From: Sporobolomyces roseus
Lineage: Eukaryota > Basidiomycota > Microbotryomycetes > Sporidiobolales > Sporidiobolaceae
Length of the DNA stretch: 64,000 nt
Assembly: GCA_016617785.1 (NCBI GenBank)
Contig: JADILM010000012.1
Coordinates: 186,001-250,000, forward strand
Direction: 5' to 3'
The notes beneath the pieces were generated by a model, which worked only from the letters and a program-made list of their open reading frames with translations, searched no databases and had not been told where the DNA came from. Of this stretch, positions 44,594 through 57,602 are shown piece after piece. The first letter of the stretch is position 1. Each line of letters begins with the position of its first letter. Position numbers and translations under genes: made by a program.

Positions 44594-45720
44594 ATGTCCA
44601 ACTCACAACCGAACGCAGCACAAGTCGAGCGATCTCGCGCTACAGATTCTCAAGGTACTCCAGCACCCGCCGAAGCCGCGCCTCTCGACTTTGAGTCTGA
44701 AACAGACTTGCTCGCTCTCCTCGATCGAATGAGGGAAGATCTCAGGCAAAGGGTTACGGTCGCTATCGAGAATGCAGCGGGACAGGGAAAAGGAAAGGGG
44801 AAAGAAGCTGCCGGAGTCGATAGGGCGAAAGTAGACGAACTCGTACAAAAGGTTAGCTCCGCTTCGCTGAGACTCGCAGAAACGTTGTGAAGGCTGACCC
44901 GGACCTTGGGCGAATCACAGAAGTTCTTTGATCGAGTCGTACAGACAGTCCTCAAGAACTGTTCGGTCGCCGGTGAGCCTTACGAGATCGATGAGAAGAC
45001 GAGAAAGGTGATTCTCAAAGGCAGTACGTTAGATTTCCTGCTCGTTGGACCACCTACCTCTCCGGACCTCCCCCTCACGCTCGGCGCTGCGAGCTGACAC
45101 TACTCTGACGACACATAGGCGCTGCCCAAACGCAACCTCTCGATCAGAAACTCGATCAAAGTGTTCGAAGATATCAAGACCAGCTGTTTATTGCTCGAAC
45201 AGCCAGTGCAAGTGAACGAGTCAACGCTCCCGTCAGAACTGCCGAGGTGTGTTCTCGTTGCTGCACTTGAATCGAGAGCGGGTAAACTGACTCTATCCGT
45301 GTATTCGAGAAATACAGGAGATCAAGAAGATCTTCGCACTGGACCGAGAGGAGATGGACAAGATCAGTGGCACATTCGAGTTGCCTCCGACGGATCAAGC
45401 ATTACGACCTGCGAAGAAACCCAAAGATACAGGTAAGCTATCTTCGCTCCTCCTCTCGCTCTTTACTGCCATTCTTGATCCGTCCAATTCTGACGTTCCG
45501 CACTTTCTTAACTTAGATATCACTTCTGCTCAAGCGCAAGAGTACTACGCGACAGGAAGAGAAGAGCTCAAGCAACTTCTCCGAGTAAGCCTCGTTCTGC
45601 TTTGCTCTTGTTTCGCAAGCGATACTGACGCTTGTGCTGTTCTTGAAGGATGTACCCGATCTCTCAAACGCAACAGAGCAAGCGACGAAGACGGCGCTCG
45701 ACACTTCAAAGATCCGTTGA
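44594..45720 (+). CDS. Coiled-coil protein, possible Mis14/NSL1 kinetochore subunit (247 aa)
   Basis: Six exons: 44594-44851, 44921-45023, 45119-45246, 45318-45432, 45517-45584 and 45649-45720; all phases close. The 247-residue product is helical, with a short Ser/Gln/Pro N terminus. The middle segment QPLDQKLDQSVRRYQDQLF followed by a VNAPVRTAEE stretch resembles the conserved helix of Mis14/NSL1, where a Leu-Asp...Val-Arg...Tyr pattern precedes an Arg...Pro element. NSL1 is part of the MIND/Mis12 complex that links centromeric chromatin to the Ndc80 complex. Size and all-helical nature also fit. This is pattern recall from a weakly conserved family, so the assignment is tentative. It could be any small coiled-coil protein. 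Confidence 0.55.
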
Positions 45721-46020
45721 ACGAGCAAGTCGAGTGCTTTTTTCGTCCTCTTTTGAAGCCATCTATACCTCTTTGTTGTTGTGCAACTACCCTACCTCCC
45801 ACCCGACCTATTGGGACGCTCGAGCGGTCATGCTCGTTTGTGTGATAGCTTGCGAGATGGAGCAGTGAGCGTTTCGATCAGATTCTTCGTCTTCTCTAGA
45901 ATCGCCTCTCTGTCTCCGTTTCGCACGATTCGATGGAGATCCGGTAGAAATAGCAATGGATAACGAAAGAATGCGATAGTCTATAAGCATACAAGGTGTG
46001 ATGAAGGGAAACGGTATACA

Positions 46021-48199
46021 TCAATCGTCCTCCTCCTCCTCGTCGCTCCATTCTTGTATCCGCCTCTTCCAATCTGTCCTCCTCTTCTCCAGCACTTCCG
46101 GTTCTTCGAAGTTCCCCAGATCTACACCTTGCACAAGATCCGTCCAAACCAATCTAACCCACTCTTCGTAAACCTCATCCCTGAAATGAACCGCATCTGG
46201 ACTTCTCCCATTCCTCCCAGGTTTCATCCATTCAGCATCGACCGTGATACCCCTCGTCAACGCCTCAATATTTATCAATCTACCTTCATCTGCAAACTCT
46301 GGTCGAGATCGAGTGTAGCTGTTCTTGGCTTCGATGAGAGGGTTATTTCGAACGAGATCCTGGTGAGGGAATCGATCGAGAGGGATGTAGGTCGGATTGA
46401 CGAGTGTCGTAGTGAAGAGTCGAAGATTCGCGGCGTCACGCTGTGAGCGAGAGAGACCGGTGGATTTGGAGAGGAGGAAATCGAGGGAAGAAGCGGAACC
46501 GGGAAGGGAGAGACCTTCCGAGTGCGAGCCGAGAGAGAGGTACGTTCGATGAGGACGAAGAGTGGAAGCGATTGAGGCAATGTGAGGAGATTTGGTCATT
46601 ACGGAGGCGAGGTTTGCGTATTGAAGATAATCGGCGAGATTCGTGTCGACTAGACGAAGGAGGTCATCTCGATTCTCCTCGAGATTCTTGACCCATGCCG
46701 ACTCCTTCTCCTCTTCCGTCAATTCCCCTTCGACAGGCACAGGGGTCGATTGATACCACCACGACCAAGTGAGGATATAATCGGGAACAGCGTCTTTTCC
46801 ACCTGGAATCTCCCCGGTACTCCACCGACTCGCGAAGCTTGCATGCGTTCCGTTGTGTGTAGGAGAATTGATCACTCTCGATGCGCTGATCTTGTGACCG
46901 TTGCCGAAAGAGTTGAGAAGATGAGAATGCATGTTTCGAGTATTCGAGTCGCCGACAAAGTGGATCCACAGTGGCTGCTTCTGAGGGGACGTCGCGGAAG
47001 GAATGAAAGGGGCTGGCGTAGTCGGAGTGAAGAGCGAGCAGGGTGCTGGAGACGTGGGATAGTAGACGAGGGACGACCAATAGCCGTCGAGGGAGGACAA
47101 GTCGGAGCAGAGAGGAGCTTCTCCATTGAGATCATCTACAGAGATGAGCAGGTGACTGGTTCGTCAGCCTGATGCTAGTGAAGAACATGGGAAGCGAGCA
47201 TACCGTAGCCGATTTCGACAATCTTGGACTCCTCTCTCACTTCGACTTTCTCTCCCAGATACTTGAGCTGCTCCCCTTGCTCCGCGCTGATAGCCAGCTC
47301 ATCACACACTTTGACACCCTCTCGGCAAGTCCCTTCGACCACTCCCGGATAGAACCCAAACTCGAGCGTAACTTCCAATTCGTATTGACTTCTCGGTATC
47401 TTGAGGTCGGAGGGAATGCTGATCTCGAAGAAGGCGAGAGAGTCGGAGAGTATGGGAGAAGGGAGAGAGTGGAGGATTTCGCTTTCGGGTGCAGGCGAGA
47501 GAGAATTAGTGGAGGAGATCAGACGAGCTGAGAAGACGGCTTGAGAGAGGCAGGCGGCAGGGATGTTGGCGGGAAGACTGTTGCGAGCGCTGATCGTATA
47601 GGTCGAGTCGTGCGATTCTGTGAGAAGCTTATCGCATTCAGCCCAGAAAGCTTCGCCTGATACAGCGAGAAGAGAAACTCACGTTCAACGATCCAGAACA
47701 AGGGGTCACCCAACATCGTTCGCATTTCGTCGGTGCACTCAAGAGTGTCCACAGAGTCCCCTGATACTCCATCAGAGGGCTTCTCCACCTCCAAACTGCT
47801 TCCTGCAGCCTTTTCTTCTCCGACATCCGATTCCGCCTCTTTCTCGAACTCCTCGGTCAACCCTTCGAACCCATTATCTTCTTCTAGCTCTTTGATCTCT
47901 TCTTCTAACGCTTCCTCACTCTGCCAACCCCAATTCAACCTAGCTGCATCAAACGCTTCCTTCGATTTCCCGACCGCTGAAGAAACGCTCGAAGGTAGAT
48001 GCTCCTCCGGCACGACGAATAGCGAGCTGAGTACGATTAGGATACTGCATCCTATCAATACGTAGTAGACCTTGTTCCATCGTTGACGTGGTGAAGAAGG
48101 GAAGGGAGCGGAACGAGCGACTGGAGGGAATTCGTTGAGGGGGTCAGAGGTGGTAGAAGTCGGCAGAGGCGCGTAATCAGCTGATCTGCGCCATTGCAT
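46021..48199 (-). CDS. Type II membrane protein with GDSN/DxxH esterase-like domain (681 aa)
   Basis: Three exons: 48199-47683, 47617-47204 and 47135-46021. A short basic cytosolic N terminus precedes one hydrophobic helix (about 44-63, VYYVLIGCSILIVLSSL), so the rest should face the Golgi/ER lumen. An acidic stem (about 90-160) leads into a globular part. GDSN at 372-375, in WIHFVGDSNTRNM, and a C-terminal DAVH (Asp624, His627) form the Ser...Asp-x-x-His arrangement of PC-esterase/trichome-birefringence-like and GDSL-related acyl esterases. DGYWSS just before it recalls the conserved GxW segment of that group. Likely roles are adding or removing acyl groups on cell-wall or capsule glycans. 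Substrate unknown. The acidic tail ends in Glu/Asp residues. Confidence 0.75.
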
Positions 48200-48715
48200 A
48201 ACTCTGGTCGAGCTACAAGGGTTGAGGGACGTAAGATATCGCGCGTGGTAGATGAAATGCTTGATGGTCGAGAATTAGCGAGAATGATGTGCTGATGCGT
48301 GTATATACAATACAAGATGGATGCTGAGCCTATTGACAGGTATGCTGTTTGCGGAAGCTGATGAGAGTGGAGAGAACGATGGCAACCTGAATTCTGAAAT
48401 TTCGCAAGGTTCGCTGAGAGGGTCGAATCACACAGCTTTGCTCCTTTCAACCGCGTGTAAGGGACGAGACCATTCAGTGCACGCTCTCAGGAGGGCAAGG
48501 TTCGAGGTTGTAAGGGTAAAGAAGATGTTTGCACAACGGAAATACGGAACGGTAGCAACGGCGACGAAAAGAAGGAGAAGAAAGATTGTAAACAAGTGTA
48601 CTGTAAGAAGAGTAGTCGAAGGGAGAGAGCAGAGAGTAGTATCGGATGAAAGGATGGGAGTGGGAATGAAAACATTTGCGATATAGGAGAATGCCAGAGA
48701 AATGAAAGAACGAGA
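48200..48715. other. Intergenic, promoter of GDSN gene and 3' side of VMA2
   Basis: About 515 bp between tandem minus-strand genes. It contains the likely GDSN-gene promoter and the VMA2 3' UTR. No coding exon is supported. Confidence 0.5.
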
Positions 48716-51309
<2,594 letters not shown>

Positions 51310-52374
51310 AACGAGTGTAAAGGAGTTGTGGGGAGAGTTAGAAATCGAAGGTTCGTCGGTCCTGCTTCTTGGCCTCTGACCTTTCACTTTTAACTCTCGA
51401 ATCGCTCCTTTGATGCTTGAGCAGTAGGATGAAGCTTCAGTCATACGCCGCTCAGCTTCTCCCGCTCGTGCTTCGCTTGCTTCGTCATGTTTTGCCTCGT
51501 TTCGACTGATTTTCGGTTCTGCGGCTGTCTCTGCTCTTTGCGAGATCCTATTACTCTGCGAGTGTCTCGCACATCTCTTCAAGCTTCGCTCGTCGGGGAG
51601 CCCCGATCCTGTCTGTTTTGCTCGATATCTCACTCCCGTTTCTCCTTATTTCTCCTCTTTCACTCCCGTTCCTAGTCCGACCCATCGCTACCGTCTGTGT
51701 ATACGTCTCGTTACTGTGTAGTCACATCCAAGTGCACTGCACATATCGCCCAACTTGTGGGCTCAGAAACGGGATCGTTGTGAAGCTTCGAGCGACGAAA
51801 GAAACTCGCTACGGTTGGAAACTTCGCACAATGGATGTAGCTTGCAGGTACGTGTTCCACAGGGCTTGATGCAGCTGTCACTGTAGTGGCATCTGGTAAA
51901 CAGCGTTATTCGTCAAGGTGCAGGACCGCTTTCGAAAGCAGAACATACATTGCTTACCTGGCTTCTTCGCCCGTTCAACTCTGCTCACACCTTCCATTCG
52001 TGACGCGACCTTGTGTGGGTGATGCCTGACTCGGTGCCGTCAAACCTGCTCGTCATCCGTCACAGAAACGCTGCAAGGGACAGAAAAGGACGTTCTGCGA
52101 CGATTCTGCAACCGATCAAACCTGATCTCTCGCGGTTCCAGTGCTCTTCGAGCGCCAAAGCCCCTCACTGCGTCTCTCTATGCGACGAACGATCACGGAG
52201 ATGCGAAACGAAAACTGAACATTGCGAAATAGGTTGCGAAACGACTTGTAATAGTTAGGAGTAGGGAAAGCAATAATACAACTATGGAACTTTATGATTC
52301 TATTCTTTGTAAACGAGGCTGTAATGGTTGAGAGGCGATAGTCTAGAAAAGCGAAAGAGAGGTCAAAGGGGCGA
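51310..52374. other. Intergenic region upstream of VMA2
   Basis: About 1.06 kb between the VMA2 start and the stop of the sugar transporter. It should contain the VMA2 promoter and the transporter 3' UTR. Short open frames lack support. Confidence 0.5.
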
Positions 52375-55012
52375 TTAAGCTTCGTCGGCGAGGTCGCGGC
52401 GGTTGACCTTTTCGACGTGGGAAGATTGAGCTCCGAGCTTGAGGCGTTGAGCTTCGTCGGTTTGGTTCTTGGAACCGTAGGGAGTCCAGGAAGCGGACCT
52501 CCAAGCGGGAACTCGGGTAAGGTAGAGTTCGTCGACTTGAGCGAGGGAGAGTCCACGAGTTTCGGCTGTGGAATAACTAGGGTTAGCTCGAGTCGTCGCA
52601 TAGGGAGGCAGAGCCAGGGACGTACGGATGAAGAAGAAGACGTAAGTCGTGAACAAGGCGATGGTCTGCAGAAATCGAAAATCGTTAGTTCGAAGTCGAG
52701 CGACGTCAACGAAGGGATTTTTGACTTTCTCCTGCCCATAAAACTGGATACGACGATGAGTATCAAGGAGGTCGAGCAGAGAGCGGAGCGGAGGAGAAGG
52801 AAGAGAAGAAGAAACGAAAATGGTCAGTTCGATGTTTTTCATCTCGGAAAGTGATAGGAATCGACGATGTACAGGTCTGTGGAGCAAGGATAGTCAGTAC
52901 AAGAGCCGTAGAAGGGCTAGTGAGATTCCGCACGATATTTGTTTGCAGATTTCCGTAACCCGCATCAGTGATGTAAGGCACGATCAACGCGATGATCTAG
53001 AAAGATACAACGTCAGTCACTATATCACTAGACTCCGGACAGGAGACTCACGAAGTTGTTCAACCAGTTCGAAGCGGTAGCGAGCGATACACAGTAAGGA
53101 GCGATGCGAAGAGGGAATTGTTCGGCGGCGACGACCCTGCGAAAGATGGAAATTTTGTCAGCTCGACTCGCGCAAGAAAGCGATCGAGAGTGCATACCAT
53201 CCGAGAGGTCCCCAGGAAGCGGCGAAACCAGCAATGAACCAGCAAGACGCGAAGATGAGACCCTTTCCAGCGGCGGGATCGTTGGGCTCTGCGAAAGGAC
53301 AAAAAAAGTTAATAACTGCGAAGAAGAGGAGAGAGCGATGAATTTACTGGCAGCAGCGAGAGCACCGGCGATGATTTGTCCGGAGAACATCATGAAGGAA
53401 CCGATGAAGAGGAGGGAACGACGTCCAATTCGGTCAACAGCGAAGAGACCACTACGGAAGGGAGAGCCGTCAGTTACTGTGACTGGATACGATAGTTGCA
53501 GATCTCGAGACGTACGGGAAAGTAGCTCCGACGTTACAGGCGCTGTTTGAGAGAAAACAAACGAAAAGTCAGAATTCTGCGAGAGATCCTCGAATACCCG
53601 AGATAGGCAACTCACGAAAGGATGAGTTGAGTGAGGTAAGAGTCAGAGATACCGGAAGTGGCAAAGAATTTGGTTCCGTAAGAGAAGAAGAAGTTGACAC
53701 CAGTCCACTGCGAAATGCGAAAAGTTGATCAGTTCCTCATCCTCGTACACGGGAGAAGAGCCTGAACGTACTTGTTGACCCATTTGAATGAGGATACCGT
53801 TCATGGTACGGAGAAGCATGCGGTCCTTCATCTTGAAGCAATCAGCGAAACCAGCAGATTCAGCGAGCTTGTCTTGTTCGACAGCGGCGATGATTTGATC
53901 CATCTCGCGTTGAACCTCGGGCTCGTCGGGTTGGTATCCACGAAGCTTGGCGAGGTTGACTTGGGCCTTCTCGAGGTTTCCGCGTTGAACGTAGAATCGA
54001 GGGGATTCGGGAGCGAGAACAGTTCCGAGGAAGATGACACCAGCGAAGATGAATTGAACGGCAATGGCGAATCGCCACGAGAAGGCGTCGTTTCGGTCGT
54101 TGAGAGAGTAGTTGACAGCGTTAGCGAGGAAGCTGGAAAGAAATCGAAAGTCAATTCCCTCGAATCTGCGCAAGTTGAAACATTCGCGAAACTCACATTC
54201 CGACAGTGGCCATAAGTTGGTAGGTACCGGTAATGAGACCACGGAGATGCTTGGGAGAGCACTCGGCTTGGTAGAGAGGGGCGAGGAGGGAGAGAGCTCC
54301 GACACCGTAACCAGTAATTAATCGACCGATCATAGCTTGTTCCCAGGTAGTCATGGCGGAGGTTTCGACAGCGAGACCGATCATGAAGATAACGAGCGCG
54401 AAGAGGTAGGAGACCTTGATACCGAATCGAGCAGAGATTTTCGACATTGAGAGGGCACCGATGAGAGCTCCGAGGGACATGAACGAGGTGATGAGGGATT
54501 GACGAGTCGAGGGAATGGTGAAACCGGTAGGCGAGGCGGGATCAGGTTCTCCGAATCGACGAGCGTCTGTGTAGAATAACACACAACACCGAAAAATAAA
54601 GGTCAGCTCCTCGTCCCTCGGCATAACCCAACTATAGCTTGCGACTCACAATCTCCATTCTGTACCAAACCAGCGATAACTCCTTGTTCCCATCTATACA
54701 AAATACAAGTTGATCAGCAGATGAATCGAGGAGACCGAAAAAGAGACAATCGGTCGAGAGGCGAACGTACCCGAAGAGGAGACCAGCGAGCGATTGGAAG
54801 AGACAGAGGGCGACGACGAAGGGAGGTGCTCGATCCTTGACTGGGACGACATCGCTGTTGTTGTCGGCAGAGAGGCGAATGGAGTCTGATCTCGAAGGAG
54901 GGCGAGAGCCTTTCTTTGCTGCCGAGTTCACTCGACTAGGGGCGGTAGATCCAGCGAGGGTAGGAGTGTTGGAGGCGTTGGCCACTGTAGGGTCATTTGA
55001 GGGAAGTTCCAT
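52375..55012 (-). CDS. MFS sugar transporter (about 575 aa)
   Basis: Exons read as 55012-54771, 54693-54650, 54566-54197, 54132-53772, 53707-53616, 53542-53516, 53451-53348, 53288-53198, 53136-53052, 52996-52934, a possible 18-nt exon 52743-52726, 52665-52626 and 52565-52375. The first 65 residues are a cytosolic Ser/Asp-rich tail. Sugar-porter signatures: GRLITGYGVGALSLLAPLYQ then an AECSPKHLRG segment, PESPRFYVQRG, DRIGRRSLLFIG and PETRGLSLAQVDELY. Twelve membrane helices are expected. It most likely carries hexose or a related polyol/acid by proton symport at the plasma membrane. The junction before TM12 (52740-52935) is unresolved: an AG at about 52876 looks like a real acceptor but gives no sensible frame. 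The C terminus is hydrophilic. Confidence 0.85.
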
Positions 55013-57602
55013 CTTGATGGACTAGTGTGAGAGGGCGGGGTGGGAAGAAGAGGAGGAAAGGAGAAGGGTGGAGTGAAGGCGGAGGAAGGAAGAGTTGTTT
55101 TGCTTTGGGTTTGAGAAAAAAAAAGAGTCCTGGGTTAGACCCCAACAAGCCCCGGTCGTGCTCGTTCATCGATTTTTCCATTAGCGTGACCGAAAGAAGC
55201 GGAGTCTGGAGAATGATGCGGAGTTCTCTTCTCAGGTCCCCTCGCCTCCTTTCCCTCCTTCTCGTTGTCTCGCGACAAGCTTGAGTTTGACCTTGACCAG
55301 TTCGAAGCAGGTTTTGAGACTAAGCCAAGTGCGATACTTGAGGATCTCGAGACAGACTGGATGATGACGACGTCGATCTGAGATGAGTCGGAAGCGATGT
55401 GAATTATTTTGTCTAGTCGCGTTGGTCTTGCGAAGGTTTACATTTGATCGAAGCGCGGCTGATGAAAGGCTTGTAATGCGGTAATGGCTAAGGAGAGGAG
55501 GGCTATTTCTAATCTCGGACACGAAGAACGTTTCAGCTGTGTATCATCTCGCAGACATCGAAGAAAGGAAACGAACGCACTCCTGTTTCGTTCTTTTCGC
55601 GAGAACAATTCCTCGTAAGATTTCGGCAGAACTGTTGCGCCTTCCCTCTACTCACCTCCACCTCCAGAATTTCTCCAGTCTCCGTCCGTCTTCACGTTGC
55701 TTGGAGAACGCGATGCGAAAAATGCGGACGATCGATTGAAATCCTCCCTTTCCCGACTTTCCCCGTTCTTCGTCTTCTTCCCTTGCCTCCTGGGGCCCGA
55801 GCTAGCGAAAGAAGTTGCCCCAACGAAGCTTGTGAAGCACGAGGTCGATCAGTCGCGAAGCTGAGAACCGAGAGCTTCCGAAGCAACTCAGCGAGAAGAA
55901 TGAAATTTGGTCGAGGACGCCTTCTCGCCACGGAGCGATCAGAGCAGGTAGTCGCTGCGAGTCTCTGCCGAAGGGACGGGCGAATCAGAAAGAGCCTACG
56001 GAAGAGAAGAGATCAGTCAATAGTTTCGGAAGAGTCGCTCAACAGAGGACTGGAGCGTATCGATGGGTTGCGCTCACTACGAGCTGATCGCTATAGTTTG
56101 CATGAAGTTCGTGAGCTGAACGGGAAGGTGATCGAGAAGCAGAATGGTGAATTATTGTTGCCCCATTTCTTTTCCCCCTCTGGAGGACCGCTGAACGTAC
56201 TTGAAGACTTCTTCGCAAGCAGTTCTGAATGGTGGATTCTTGTACTTGCTGTTGTATCGGACGTGGGATTGGCGAGGTGGACGAGATCTGTGTGATTGTT
56301 TGGAAGGGAGGGAAGGCAAGAAGGGAAGGGAGAGGGAGGAGGAAACGGGAGCTGTGACTTAGTCGGCTGGACGTGTCAACAGATAGCTTGAGTCTGATGT
56401 CGGCGTTGAATCTTGTCGGCAGAAGAGAATGAGAAAGGAGGGAGGGAAAGAGTGGGAAGAGTGGGAAGAAGAAGAGGAGTGGGGGGGATCAGCTTCGGTC
56501 TCTCGTTTTGCGATGTGATTGAATGGTCGACGAGTACTCGAGTAGTTCATGCAGAAGCGAGAAGAAAAGGCAAAGGCGAAGCGGAAAGTGTCGATAGAGA
56601 AAGAGTCGAAAAGCCGCAAGTCGCAAAATTCGACTTCTTTCGGGCCAATGTTGCTGCTCGAGCTGAAGTGGCCTCGCTTCAGCAACAAGGGCGTCGATTA
56701 TGGACCGACGATTGGGGTAGTGCGACGAGTGAACGCGATCCGACGACTTCACCCTGCTGTTCTCGCTTCACAAACTACTTTAAGATTCGTTTTCGTCCAG
56801 ATTTGCACTCCAGCAGGCCCGCACAGCTGATGATGAAGCCTTAATGACGTCGACGTGGAGCACAGTATGATCAGATGAGGGTTGTAGACAATGCAAAGGC
56901 CAGCTCGACAACGGCTTCGCGAACTTCTCGAGCTTTCTTCGATATTATCACTCTTTCAGACGATTCGTAGGTCGGCGGTCTTTGCTACCCCGGTCAGCGA
57001 GCAGTAAGTTACAAATGAGGAGCAAGTGGATTTTACTGTCTGCTTGGGATCGTCGGCTGAAACGACGATTTGGTTATCTTCTTTTCCTCTGAAGTTCCGC
57101 TCACGGACGAAGCGGCCTACTTGGTCGCAGGGAGCATCACCAGTACGTCTATTAAAGCCTGTTGAGCACCCTTTCTAGCTCGTCCAATGAAGGAGTTGAA
57201 CACAAGCGATGCTATTGTATCGTGCGAAGGTCGATAAGCGAGCGAGAAAGCGGAATGACTTTAATCGACCAGGCCTCCTCGACGGCGTTGTCTATATCTT
57301 GATAATGCCTACAAATGTTCAATCGAATCAGTGGATCGATGGAAAGGGATACGGAGAATCCGTCAAATTCAAGTTCGAAGCATTAGAAGAGCGAGGAGAG
57401 CACGACGCGAGCTGACAGCAAAAGCTACGATCTAACATCAGATTGCTGAGTGGGTAGCGACAAAGCAGTGTGTTTCGTGTGAGTTGCAGGAAGACAAGAA
57501 CCTCGATCAACTTTTGGAAGAGTTCCTTCCTCACCCACTTTCCACCTCATCAAACAGGTCCAGTCAGAGTGTAGTCAGTCACTTTAGCAAGAACTAGCCA
57601 AT
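55013..57602. other. Gene-poor 2.6-kb region
   Basis: No gene could be supported. Open frames such as 55783-56295 (+) and 57209-57415 (+) have no recognisable product and no splice partners. The stretch upstream of the transporter start (55013-55260) has purine-rich and poly-A runs. It may hold long promoters, a non-coding RNA or a gene I cannot see. Confidence 0.4.

Noticed and set aside
55783..56295. Open frame of 170 codons on the plus strand
   Set aside because: Arg/Ser-rich composition, no splice partners and no recognisable domain.
57209..57415. Open frame of 68 codons starting with ATG
   Set aside because: It has a plausible look, but there is no similarity, no conserved context and it sits alone. 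Not enough to call a gene.
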